Positions 52,108-64,000 of a stretch of DNA of 64,000 nucleotides are shown here, piece by piece; position 1 is the stretch's first letter, and each line of letters begins with the position of its first letter. The DNA lies in assembly GCA_960531495.1 (NCBI GenBank), contig OY482848.1:28402208-28466207 (forward strand), given 5' to 3'. The stretch comes from Zeus faber. Its lineage: Eukaryota > Chordata > Actinopteri > Zeiformes > Zeidae. Under the pieces are notes generated by a model. It was not told the origin of the DNA and made no database searches. It saw only the letters and a program-made list of their open reading frames with translations. The position numbers and the translations under genes are program-made.

Positions 52108-54924
52108 TTTATTTTTTTTAATTTTATTTTTCTTTACCTGTGCTGTCAGCATTGCTGGGCATACAACACAGAGTTTTTGTACGCCATTGCATCCAGGACA
52201 GAGTTAGTCTGCAAGTGGAGTTCAAGTTCTCTAACCTGCAATGCAACTCTTTATTAATTCTTAAATCATCAAGAACTGCTGCAATAACTCTGTCCTGTGG
52301 ACGACCTGTAGGATGACAAGAGCACAGTTTTGGTTATAGAGAACCACCACCAACCCCCCTCTTTGGAGAACTAATTATCATGTTTGGGTCTATAAACAAC
52401 TGATCACTACTCCAAGAGGGGGAGAATCCCCACGGTGAGACAAATAAACATAGAACCAAGCAACATTTACACAAAAACATAAACATCGGACACAAGATGT
52501 ATTAAAAAAACAGTTATGGCAGCAAATGAGGGAGGAAAGGAGAAGGGAGGAGAGGAAGGGAGGAAAGCCCTGAGTACCCTGCCTTGCAGCCACAGAAGAC
52601 CCCCGGGCCGCCAGAGAAGCCAGAGGGCTGTGGAGCAACCCCCAGGCCTAGCCCTAAGGAGCATGACCCAGTCCCAGGGAGCATGAAGAGACCCCGCACC
52701 CTGGGGGCACACACATACAACCAACTCCCAGGTGCAGGCACAAGACCCAGCCGCAGGCACAGAACCGGGGCTACGGGCGTCAGGCACGGACTGCAGGCCC
52801 GGATCCCGGCCCCACAGCGACATACACCCCGCCCGAAGGGCCGCCCCCTGCAGGCGAGCCGGCAGGACTCCCATGCCACCCACGCCTCGCGTAAGGGCAA
52901 GGCCCGCCACACCGCAGCCGGCCAGACACCCCACCTGGCGTACCCCACTGTTTGATTTTAAAAGAATGGTTAACAAACACGCCAACCGGCGATGTTTGCC
53001 CTCCGCCTGCCTCCTCTTGCCCAAATCGGCCGAATCAGCTGGTTGGGCCGACTCAAGGCAGGGAGTTTTCTTAACGTTTTGTTTTGTCTTACAAAGGAGA
53101 TCGGCGCACAGGCTAGTGAGCAACCCAGCAGAGGAAACCAGCAGCATTCAATTATTAACCTTCATTAGTCTTATAATAATGAGGGTTAATAATCTTCCTC
53201 TCATCTGCAGCTGATACTTGACCACACCCCTTTGTCTGCCACATCATGCATCTCAAGCATTGCTGTATGCCGCTGTCTGAACCAGCCCCCACCCATCCCC
53301 CATCTTCTAATGTAAAAACTTCCCTAAACTGCTGTCCCTGGTTCTGTTCTGCTGAAATACATAAGTGTGTAACATTTTATGTAATAAAGTTCATGCCTAA
53401 TGTAATAAATGGATCTCCATGAGAGTGCTCTTGATTGAAACAAATTAATTATCTTTGAATTGAGAATCTGTAAATCTATGATGTTCAAAGAAATTCGATA
53501 AGACTAATAGGCCTTGTGGTGTGGTAACAGTGTGTGGAGCAGTCACACCTGTCCTGGGTCTAGGTAATTGGGGCCCAGGTTCAGTGTGGCTGTATACCTG
53601 CTCCTCAGGAGAGGAGCCCTTGTCATGAATTGCTGTCCATCTGCTCCGGGACTTGTTCCACCTAGCCCACTCTCTACAATGGAACTGCTGTGTTTCAATC
53701 CAATCACCTGTGTCTCTGTGCTGGAGGCCCCTGAAAATGCCACTTGGGGTGGAAGGCGGAACTGCCACAGGCCTAATAAAAGATAATAATTATTCCAGTT
53801 GGTAGAGCCTAGTCGCTGTTAATGAGCAAAACTAAAATAACTAAAATAACTATAGCTACAGGGCAAACATGAAACAATTTCCACTTCTGAAGTGTCATTT
53901 CTCAGTGTTCTCATATTATTTAAACACGTTGAACATGGTTTCTGACAATTATTTTTATTATTTTTCTCAAGTGATAACATAAGAGGCAAGCAGTATAGTT
54001 AGTTTTTAAGCATAAAAAAAACATATATCTCTCTTATTTAATGGAACATTACACTTTCCTTCAATTGCTTGTCACATATATGGAAAACTTTGAGTAATAA
54101 AAGTGGATTCCCTATCTCATATCGTTAAAACATTTAAGTAATTTAGAATAAGATTGGTGGATTGATGAAGTCTTATATACAGTATAATGGTAAAACAGTG
54201 CTGGTACAGAATCTATCATTCTACTCGTCTTCAGTTTTTTTTAAATTGAGAAACCGAACGCCTTAAAACATAAATGGCACCAAACGTAGATTAACCAACA
54301 CTCTACACAATATTTTCGACTTTTCATATACAGTTTACACACTGATTTTCTAATCTTTCAGAAAATATGTGTCAAAAATGAGCAAGTCAAGATCATTGTC
54401 GTTAACTTAACACAACAAACAAAAGTCTATCTCCTCTAAAGTGTAGAGATACAATTTAACAACTCATTTTACAAAATAAGCAATAACACACTATATTTTA
54501 CACACGGATGAAACGGCTGAGCCCTCCCTGTATTTTTTGGGGGGGGGGGGGATAATTAGTTGAAAGTATAAAAATTTGATGTAGGTGGAGTTTTTTTTTT
54601 ATTTGTTCAGATGTTTTGGAGTTAAAACGGAAGTAAACAGACCGGGTACACATCTTCCAAACAATTTACAGCTTACCAAACGTCAAACATATAAATGTTG
54701 TGTTTCATGGTTTCATAGGAAGTTCTGGCTAATGAGAAGTGAATGATATTGTTTTTTTCTGTATCCCATGATTTTCCACTTTTTTTTCTTAAGTCCTCCC
54801 ATCCAATATCACCACCAGCCGCCACTGATTTTACATCTTATGTTCAATGTGAAATACCATAGCTAATGTTTCAAAGTTGTCATTGTTGATCGCAGTGGTT
54901 ATGATGTCGCTTAAATGGTTAATG
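52108..54924. other. Intergenic: GC-rich repeat block then AT-rich flank of the giant GTPase gene
   Basis: The 52540-52950 block is strongly GC-rich and open in several frames on both strands, with no known domain. The short segment 52965-53035 resembles 63860-63920. The 53400-53770 segment contains the inverted partner block of 49455-49560. From 53800 to 54900 the DNA is AT-rich and should include the 3' UTR of the downstream minus-strand gene; a candidate AATAAA lies at 54598-54603 (minus). Confidence 0.4.
53630..53745 (+). repeat. Inverted partner of the 49455-49560 block
   Basis: It shares the TGTGTCTCTGTG core and flanking similarity with the minus strand of 49455-49560. The two blocks are about 4.1 kb apart in opposite orientation, around the LTR-like remnant and the minisatellite. 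Confidence 0.4.
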
Positions 54925-57900
54925 TTATTTCAAAGCTCCTTTCAAGCCACTGAATACATCACTGCGCGTCAGACTTTTCCAGGATTCAGGGACTTTAGCC
55001 GGAAGCACCCCAAAATCCTTTGCTATCTTTTCGTTAAATGTAACCATCACATACTTCCAGTAGTTTGATAGCTCTGCGTTGGGACCAACAGTGAAATTCC
55101 AGTTCAGGAAATGCATGCTGCCATTCTCATTTGCTTGACTGTTGCTTGACAGGCTCCATGTCGACGTGTTGCCTCTTACTGAAAAACATGTTTCTGCCAC
55201 CAATGTGTTTGAGGCTTTGAGGCCGCTCAGGCCCTTAGGACGGTGAGCCACGGAAAAGTGTTGATCGTGATCTCCGTCCCCCGCCTCACATGGGGCTTTG
55301 CAGAAGGGACATCGTTCCTTGCAGCCAAGCAGTTGGTTTAGCTGCTGAGTATTAAAGAGCACACTTCTCACTCTTTTTCTGATGTTGTCGCTCCCCTCGT
55401 ACTGTTTTGCGAGGCGCAGCTGCATTTCACTCACATATGTTGTGAGATGGTCTGCAAACTGTTCCTCATAAGCCAAGTCCAGAATCATAATGGAATCGAG
55501 AGCGTTTGCTGGCAAGGGAAGCTTCTTGCTCAGTGCATCGCAAAGACAATTAATGAAGGAGTTTAATTCCCCGGTGGCGTGAGCAGAGTGTCTGACCTCT
55601 GAAATTGCAGTGGTTATCATGTCAGCTGCATCTGTAAGATGTTTCTTTTCAAATTTGCCCAGGGAGGCCTCTTTGGAAAGCTTCTGTTCAAGATGATCAA
55701 GCACCCAGTTTTTTACGAACCTCTCGTAGTCATGGATGTACTGACAGTATTTCTCATAGTCCAGTTTGGATACCAGTTGCTCTAGTATCAAGACATTGAG
55801 AGCTCTCTGTGCATTGACATCCTTTGATCCTGTGCTTATCAATAGTTGCTGTGCAACATCTGGTCCAGTTCTCATGGTTACATAGTCCAAAACTGCAGGT
55901 TGTAAGCAAAGCCGAACAAACTCCTTTGCTTTCTTTTGGCCCTGGTCTTTATTGTGAAACCTATCTGAAAAGTCCTCTAAGTAATTTTTTTTCCACTCCT
56001 TTAGCATTTTCTGTGGGTCCCTTGTAACAAGGAAATTGTTGTGCATCCCCTGGAACTCTGCAGCTGCAATGCTGCAAATGTGCCTTTTGAGTGTGATCTC
56101 CATTTCTTCACTCAACACCAATTTCTTATGCCTTTGCATTGATTGATCAATCATTTTCAGCATGTCTTGGATAAGAGTGTTGGAGTAGTCAGCTTCCCTT
56201 TCCACCATATCCGTTATGAACTCTCTGCATTGGTTTATGACACTATTGCACAGCTCCCTCATTTGTTTATGGTGGTAGTTCCAATTTCTATGTCTGACCA
56301 AATCACCAGCTTTTTTAAGCCAACTACCAGATTCCACAATAATTTCATCCGTCTGACATTTTCTCAAAGTCTCTCCATCTATCATGCAGTGAATGTTGTG
56401 CTGAATGAGGTTTTCATTCAACATGGCAGCCACCTCCTGGGCGACATCTTTCTTTGGGACTTCCATGATGTTGATCTCACAATCCATTACAGCTTTCCTC
56501 CACCTTTTTTCAAACTCTTGTATTAGTGTCTTACCTGAAACCGGTGTCTGGGAGCTCTTGCAATGATGCAGAAGCTCCAGCATGTGCTTTTCCAGCATAA
56601 ATGCTTGTGGACTTTTAATGCTGTTAACATTAACCTCCACTTTTTTTTTGAATGACTGCTGTAGTTTGATTCTCACCTGGCTTCCAGTGTCGCCACATAG
56701 TTTCTTGGCCTTAGCAGTCAGTTCTTCCCTATGTTTTTCAATGATGCTGGTGGGGAGATCTTGCTGTTCAAGGTATTTCTCAAGGCTGTGCAACATTTCC
56801 TTTTCTGCCAATTCAAGCACTGTATTTGCTTCCCTCAGGAATTGCTGTTGCTCAGGAATTGTGTCACCATCACAAACTTGCATTTCAGACTTTTCCATCC
56901 AAGAAGCAATTTTCCTGCTGAACACCAATTCCCAATTTTTGAATGCGGCACAAAGCTTGTTCCCAAGACAAAATGTGTTCTGATATTTGACACATTCCCT
57001 TAAATTCTTTATCAGCTCCAGAAAATCTTTTAAATCACCCCTTTGTTGTTGCTGAAGTTCTTGAATCAATTTCTTCTTCAAGTCATAGACAGCCTCACTG
57101 TATGCAACACTTACTGGAGCCATTGGGGGGATTCCATTCCAAAGCCCTGGCATATAGCTGCAACTTGTGTCTGAATCATAATCCATTACATCTGTGAACT
57201 TGTTGATTTTGTCATTGTTCACCATTTTGGCAGCTTCCAAAGTCATTTCATCCAGTTGTTCCGACAATTCTTTCCTTTCTCTTATATTGGCGTCTGTGGA
57301 CATGTCTGTAACGTTCTGATGCACAAACAAGAACTTTGGTTTCTTTTGCACGTGTTTCATCCCAAGGAAGGTGCACATCACCATCTTCAATATGGCTTTC
57401 ATTTCTGCAAATGCCTCCATGGTCATGTTGATAATTGTGACATCGCTTAGGCCAACGACCAGTGTTGCCAGCTCTCGGTCGTGTTCACGGCTGTCACACT
57501 GTTGAGCAAGTTCTGGAGCCTTGAGCCCCTCTGTATCAATGATCATAATGAAGTCGCATTTCATATCCTCTCTCAGCTTCCTGTCAACTTTGATCAGTTG
57601 CATGAAGGCCCCTCTGGTGCATCTTCCAGTGCAGACAGCAAACTGGACACCAAACATGGTGTTAAGGAGCGTGGATTTACCTGTGCCTTGAACTCCTAAA
57701 ACCGTGACTACCCTGATCTTGCTCTTTGTTTTGACTAGATAGTGGAGGCAGGTGAGCACATCTGTTATCCACTTCATCGGGATGTCGGACATGTCACCAT
57801 CCACAAGTTCGATTGGGAGACCTTCTAACAGCATCTTAGCATACATTTGAGGAAGTTGCTCTATGTGTTTGTTTTCACAGCTGTTTTCCAGGAAAAAACG

Positions 57901-60537
57901 TTCGGACATGCACCACTGATATAATTGACCCAATTCACGGAAAAAGTGTTCCAACCCCAAGGAGCAATCAAACATTTTCTGATCTAAACACGCAATCAGG
58001 TCATTTCTCTTTGGCATACTCTGACAAATGTTTTTGTACTGCGCTCTTAAATCAGACAAGTTCTGTCGTGACATGTTGTCCAGGTTCATCTTCATCCACT
58101 GGAGGAAATAGGAGCGCTCCTCTGTGCTTTGATCTAACATTGCGTCGATGAACTTTTCCATGATGGACGTCATTTTGAACATTTTTAGTTTTTCTCTCAG
58201 ACTTTCTTCTTTTGTTGTCAGAGAATTTGCTTCCACGGAATCTGCTTTGTCTTTTTCTCTGCCAACTTGGGAGAGTTCCCGACGAATTCCTTGCAAAGGT
58301 AGATGTTCCTCTTTGAATTTCAGCGTGTCTGTTATTTTGCTGGATATTTCCTCTGCCATACGTTGGGCTTTTCGACACTCATCACTGTCCTTGTCCACCA
58401 GAATCCCATGGTGACGTGCCACCTCAGCCATCTTTTCTATCGTCACAATATTTGGTTTATCGTTTAAAACATTAGTTACTGAGAACTGAAAGTTTTTGAC
58501 AAAGTCAGCATCATGCTGCCTTTTCTTGATGATCATTTTCACCGGTGTGCTGCAGTCAAATGAGACTTGTCTTCTGATCGAATTTCGAAATACATCTCGC
58601 TGTCCGTCCATAACCAGAAAAAGTTGTGTTTTTAAGTTTTTCCCTTTCAGGACACTCATGGTATTCATGTAATCATCACTGAAAATGTACACTGCAGCTG
58701 ATACTTCGCAAAGGAAGGAGAATTCTTTTCTGAAGGACAGAATGTCTCCTCTAAGGTTGGCTACTGCCACAGGCTTATCGAACATATCTATGTTTCTGTT
58801 TCCACATGGGAGACACCAGCTGATTTCAACAATACCATCTGATATCTTGCGGGGTGCGTGGTCACAATCCATGTCGCGATGGACAAATGCGTTGCTTTGC
58901 ATCTTGTTCAAAATCTGGTACTTGTTTAATCTGTCTTTTCCCAGGGTGACAAAGGAAACCAGTGGAATTTCAGAGACAACAATGCATTCCTCAACCAATG
59001 TCCCGGTAGATGTGAAAGGTTTAAACTTCTTGACAATTTCTCGCATTGCCCAGATCATCAAAGTCGTTTGCTTTGTCTCACAGTTGGGCAACAGAAGGGG
59101 AACAGCAAATTGACACATTGCCATTTTCCGCATCATTTCCTGTTGCAGGGACCCATCAGAGCATAGAAACAGTGCAGTGATGAGATCCAATGGGTTGATA
59201 GCATTGGCATTATTGCTCTCAGATTCATTATGTTCATAACTATCTAATTCCACAATGTATGCCTTTTCATCAGACAAATCACACCGGACACTCCGAGCAT
59301 CTACATTTGCCAGCATAAGTTTCTTCAAAAAGGCCCCAGGAAGTGACTGCATTGTGTCAAGTTGCTCTTCTGACATAGTAACACTTTTGATCTCCAGAAC
59401 ACCACTTAACCTGAGTTTGTCTTGATAATGGTCACTCAGTCCCACATTAGTTAATATCTCCATGAGAAAGGAACCTGTGAATTGACAAATGAAAAAAATA
59501 TGTATTATAACCAAGCATAACCCATACTCATCTAAGAGACACAGTTAATACGTAAAACAGCATTATGGACAGTGATTAACTAATTTAAGCAAAGGGTTAC
59601 AGCACAATAATTTATTGTAAGAAGACCAAAGAAAGGGATGATTCGGATCGAACTGAGATGTAAAACATGTGTGTATGAAATACGCCTTACAGGACAGGTT
59701 AATGCACATGTAATTAACCAATTTGTTTGGTTGTCTTAATTAAAAATTGTTATAGTTGCAAAAAAGTTGAGGAGATCCTCTAAAATATGTGGTTGGATTT
59801 TATCTTTATGGATTTTGGATACTGAGATAATGAGAGCTTACTGGTCCTAATGGTTGAAGACACAGGTTCACTTTGTTCACCCTCTGGCAGCACGGTGGAG
59901 ACACTGACTGAGTATTCAGTGTTTGGTTGGAGGTCAGAAAGAGTTCTGGTGCAGCTTTCTGTGTGTATAATCCTTGGTTCTGCTCCAGGGATGCCATAGG
60001 AAATTACAAAATGCTGTTGACCTTCATATATTTGGGAAGCCTTGATCCATTGTAGGGTAATTGAGGTTGAATTTAGACCATCTATTTTCAAGTCTTTCGG
60101 TGGTGGGATTACTGAAATAGAAACATAGAAATAAAATTGTAAACTATTGCAAAGAACCAATAAACAATGGAAAACACTATTAGAGACTTAAACATACCAG
60201 TGAAGTATGATTTTCTAATCCAGATGCTCCTGTCGTTTTCCACCTCTGCTGTCACAGCAAAGTCATATTTTCTTCCCAATTTGAGTCCGCTGATCTCAAC
60301 TTGGCATACGTTCTCGACTTTCACATTTTTTATTTCTTTATCATACTGCCAAGCTACTCTGTATTGTGTCGGCCCGCCAGGTCCTTCTGGAGGTTCCCAG
60401 CTGATAGCCACACAGTCAGCGTTCAATGGTTGGATCTTCATCTCACCAGGAGGGGGCACACAATCTGGCACAGAAATTAGGCCAAAATAAATATGTGTCA
60501 TGACTGTTGCAATACACCCATATGCAGGGGGATTACA

Positions 60538-60575
<38 letters not shown>

Positions 60576-61833
60576 CATTATTATAATCTTTCAATATTAA
60601 ATTATTAACTAACATCATATTTTATTTACAATTTACTAATAAAACCAACGGTTTATTTTTCTTTTCTTGTAGTAAAAAAAAGTAAACATCCAGAGAGATC
60701 TTTTGTATATTAAAGCTTTGAATGGGTCGATTGGGTTCTGGAGTTGTGTGGTTGGTTGTGTAGTTGTGACGCGGTCGGGCCCAATGTGACATCTTTTCAC
60801 GGCAGCCCCTGCCCATATTTAATCAAGGGTAGATTTGCTATTTTTCAGCATGTGCTTTATTAAAATGTTGGTTCCCATCATATATAAGCGTTCACAGCAC
60901 AACCTCGCTGAATGCTTTAATATTAAGTGCTTTACTACTATCGCTCCTCCAGCTTGTCACAATGCAAATAAATGATGGGAATCATTCTAATAAGGCCTGG
61001 GTTGAAAAATAGCAAGCCTATCCTTTAAACTACTCACATCCACAGTGTTAGTTTAAATGTCAATGTGTAATAAAGAAATATGTTAGTCAACCAAAGGACC
61101 GCTGCTGTGTAAGTATCCTTGGCCACTTGAAAAATGGTTGTTTGCTGATACATACCATCGTCTGGGAGTGGCCAACATGGCTGTTGCTCTCCAGCTGGAG
61201 TCTGTTGTAGGACAAACAACATAAATGTATTGTTATTATGCCTGTGAAAAAGAAGCAGAATCAGCCGCAGGGTCTGTTATAATATTTATAGGTAATCTGT
61301 AACTTCAAACTTTTACCTTGATGAAGATCAAGTCATGCTCTCTGTGGCTTGTCTTTGAGCAGTGACTGCAGATTTGCATCTGGTCTGTCTTGCAGTATAC
61401 ATCCAGAGTTCTATGAAAGTGCTGACAGCGTTTGTTGTCCACATCCTCTGTGATGTCCACCAGGATATGTCTCTGCATGGCTGGAATGAGGTAATGCTGT
61501 CTAATGTCCACCTCGCAGATGGAGATGTTGCAGGTTAGGCAGGTCTTCACTGCTTTGTGGTCGGAGCACAGGTCACATGTCACTTCTTTTGTCCTGTGGA
61601 GTGTAGCAGTGACTGTCAATTGTCTGGAAAGGGTTACATATTACTGGGAGTCACATGAATTTAGATTTGGGCTTCAACATTGGTTTGTAAAAAAAAAAGT
61701 TTACACAACAGTATTTATTTCAAAGTGCAGCGCTCACCACTCATTTTGTGCAAAGGGGTTAGGTTCTAAGGAACGGGAGGACTTTGCCGAATGGGTAGAT
61801 GATATAGACTGAGTTTCTTCCTCTCTCTTTGGC
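54925..61833 (-). CDS. B-box/FN3/FN3 - very large interferon-inducible-type GTPase (GVIN/VLIG family), 5' end not found
   Basis: Six exons on the minus strand join in phase: 61833-61738, 61593-61317, 61201-61156, 60464-60198, 60111-59842, 59474-54925 (5506 nt, ~1835 residues). In order they encode a Ser-rich linker; B-box 1 (CDLCSDHKAVKTCLTC); B-box 2 (CQHFHRTLDVYCKTDQMQICSHC); a short PCWPLPDD linker; FN3 domain 1 (PPPGEMKIQPLNADCVAISW, YRVAW); FN3 domain 2 (PPPKDLKIDGLNSTSITLQW, NTEYSVSV); and one giant 1516-codon exon. The giant exon has P-loop GVQGTGKS at 57696-57673, DTEGL, and HQNVTD, as in VLIG GTPases. A Cys/His-rich tail follows (CKERCPFCKAPCE...HDQHFSVAH). Family members are interferon-induced cytosolic proteins with poorly known function. 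The first exon here starts mid-codon, so at least one 5' coding exon is missing from my model. The GTPase exon could be expressed from its own start, but the splice phases and an in-frame acceptor argue for one protein. Confidence 0.85.
60537..60590. repeat. (ATT)n microsatellite
   Basis: A run of about 15 ATT units in the intron between the linker exon and the first FN3 exon of the giant GTPase gene. Confidence 0.9.
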
Positions 61834-62789
61834 CTGCAGTGAGAGAAATAATGACATTTGAGGAAATACAGTAGATATGAGTTAAAAGATGAAACATGTA
61901 AAGGTTTTTTAATTCATATAAGACTAGAAGAAACATAATACCATCATTAGAAGAATCTTTAAGAATTAGAAGAATCCTTAATCATCACACGACAAGCCAC
62001 ACTACAACACATGAATACACCTACACATGCACATGCTTTGGATGGTGGCTGGTGAAATGTTGCCTTGGAATTTGACCCATCATTGATATAGTTTAAGGGA
62101 AACTGTGCAGGGTTTTGCCTGATTTCTTATGCATAAGATAGCCAGGCAATCACCAGTCTGTGTTGATAAAATGAAATCCCCGACCAGCTTCTGTCGCATC
62201 GTCATTCAGCTGAAGAGGAACCTAAAGTAGACCAAACTATTTCCCTCCTCTATTTAACGGTGAACCATGATGCTCATTCCAAGTTGCACCAAGACATCTC
62301 AGCTCTCTATGCATTCTCCATCATGCCCAGAGTGTGGGATGCAGGTATGGGAAGATCTGGAGGAAACCGCATAGAATCCACCAGGAAATGTTCCTGGTGA
62401 GGCACAGGAGAAGCCTGGCCTGGAGTCCCTCCACGGTGCACTGTAGTGAACAGCCATCCATAACCCTGGACTCCACCCCAGCACTATGGAGTCATCTTTG
62501 CCTACTAAAAAGAGAGACATATTAAAGCCTGTGTATCTGAACCGGCTCCCTTCTGGCAAGCAGGTCTGTGAGAAGCAACTGACAACTGGTGCGAAAACCC
62601 TCAACTGAGCCACAGAAGGGCCCCAAAACTCTATGATGAAACTCTACCCCTTTCTCCCTCCGTCTCGTTTTGACAGACATGTAATAAACACTTGAAAGTC
62701 ACAACTCCAGACTCTGAGACTGAAAATCCCCATGATACAATAGGACACTACAACCTTTGTTGGTATAACCAGGCTGCCTTTCTAAAACA
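61834..62789. other. 5' flank or intron of the giant GTPase gene, no exon recognised
   Basis: The missing 5' exon(s) of the GTPase gene should lie here or beyond. Candidate ATGs occur on the minus strand (for example near 62080), but none has a convincing donor in the required phase. The 62330-62640 segment looks like an old repeat (CGGCTCCCTTCTGGCAAGC). Confidence 0.35.
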
Positions 62790-62790
62790 A

Positions 62791-63021
<231 letters not shown>

Positions 63022-63189
63022 ACCTTCCTATTCTCCCTCACCGAAGTCACACCCCATGAACTGATAACAAGTCCTGAGGACCTGTCTGCAAACATTCTCT
63101 GTGCTTAAACAAGAACAGTGTCAACATGAGTCTGTAACCAAACTATGTTGAAGCTACAAATGTTTCTATCGTGACATAAACGCAGTGTG

Positions 63190-63570
63190 CGTCACGCACG
63201 CTTACTGGTCGTCAGCTCTATTCAGACCAGCGTGTACCACCCGCAGACGGAAGGCCTGGTCGAGCGCTTCAACAAAATGTTGAAAAACCGGAAGTGATCC
63301 GGAAGTTCGTCCACGATGACAGCCGAAATTGGGGCAGATGGCTGAACCCCCTGTTGTTCACAGTGCGGGAGTTTCCCCAGTCCTCCACTGGGTTTTCCCC
63401 CTTTGAACTACTGTTTGAAAGGAGACCTTGTGGGGTGCTCGACCTGATTAAGGAAAACTCGCAGGAAGGTCCCAGCACCAGTAAAAACGAGGTCCAGTAC
63501 GTCCTGGACCTGAGAGCAAAGTTACACGCGGTACAACAGGAATCACAGGGGAACTTGGGGGTGAGTCAGC
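63190..63570 (+). mobile_element. Ty3/gypsy retrotransposon fossil: 3' part of integrase
   Basis: Integrase-type readings SVYHPQTEGLVERFNKML (from about 63217) and, further on, NPLLFTVREFPQSSTGFSPF with ELLFERRPCGVLDL match the C-terminal half of teleost Ty3/gypsy integrases. Only this 3' portion is present; the rest of pol, gag and the 5' LTR are absent, so the element is truncated and broken (at least one break visible). The age is moderate, since the protein signal is still clear. Confidence 0.85.
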
Positions 63571-64000
63571 TGTTGGGGGTATGTTCAAGTTCAAGTTTAA
63601 GTTCAAGAGATTACGTGGCAGGCCAAGGGGTCATGGTCAAGCCACGGCTACAGATAGGCGGCACAGGCTCCCATCCCTGATTCGTCCGATCCAGATCCAG
63701 GAAGTAATTTAGGCTTTGTTTTTCCCCGCAGTGAGGGAGATGCGTGCTGTAGGGAAAACACGTGCGTGCCTAAACTCCGTCATTCTGGACCCTTTCCTCA
63801 TTTGCTAGCGAGCAGTTAATTTCTCCCTTTTAGCTCACGAGCCGCCTTTTGTTTAAATTATTAATAAATACACGCAAACAGGCGCTGTTTTGCTCCACCT
63901 GCCTCCTCTCTCTCATTCCCTGGCCAGAACACACGTCTACAGCATCTTGAATGGGAGTTGGTGTATAATAGATGAGAACTTAGAACTATATTTAATCTCC
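63571..64000 (+). mobile_element. Probable 3' LTR-side sequence of the same gypsy fossil, running off the window
   Basis: It directly follows the integrase fossil. It shares ATGGTCAAGCC and CAGGCTCCCATCCC with 50800-50860, and TAATAAATACACGCAAACAGG with the region near 52970-52990. Position and repetition suggest untranslated or LTR sequence of the fossil. The far end lies outside the window. Confidence 0.45.

Noticed and set aside
51601-52257. 218 aa repeat-containing plus-strand frame
   Set aside because: Almost entirely minisatellite; the same array is open in another frame, so openness reflects the repeat.

Overview
This is vertebrate nuclear DNA and almost certainly from a ray-finned (teleost) fish. 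The genes are split by GT-AG introns, the proteins read as fish versions of vertebrate genes, and the filler is typical teleost repeat: long CA microsatellites, Tc1-like and hAT-like DNA transposons, a tRNA-derived SINE, and an endonuclease-bearing LINE. There are no operons. No species call is possible from sequence alone.

Layout. (1) 173-15392, minus: srp68, all 16 coding exons (592 aa), with repeat-rich introns and a CCAAT/GC-box/TCTCGCGAGA promoter. (2) 15945-17553: a Tc1-like transposon with roughly 200 bp inverted repeats and a broken transposase. (3) 18013-25072, minus: polg2, 8 coding exons (459 aa). (4) 26305-35486, minus: ddx5, 13 coding exons (631 aa). POLG2 and DDX5 are also neighbours in human. 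(5) 36684-36775, minus: an intron-containing tRNA-Arg(TCT). (6) 39334-43572, minus: a six-exon type II membrane C-type lectin (272 aa) with a QPD galactose-type motif; its last intron holds a 146 bp interstitial telomeric array. (7) About 44510-48300, plus: a decayed R2/NeSL-type LINE with reverse transcriptase, CCHC knuckle and restriction-like endonuclease. (8) 48300-54900: repeat-rich desert with a ~20 bp minisatellite, a GC-rich block and LTR-like fossils. (9) 54925-61833, minus: a very large interferon-inducible-type GTPase (GVIN/VLIG family). Its upstream exons splice in phase to give two B-boxes, two fibronectin type III domains and then the giant GTPase. (10) 62790-64000: a CA tract, then a Ty3/gypsy integrase fossil running off the end.

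In each of the four housekeeping and lectin models the exon lengths sum to a multiple of three with matching splice phases, which is the main internal check on the boundaries. srp68 (signal recognition particle), polg2 (mtDNA polymerase processivity) and ddx5 (RNA helicase) act in unrelated processes. The lectin and the GTPase look like innate-immunity genes embedded in repeat-rich, evolvable sequence.

The best candidate for something unusual is the B-box/FN3/FN3/VLIG fusion. Other points of interest are an hAT-like element that landed four bases inside a srp68 5' splice site, and the telomeric array inside the lectin gene.
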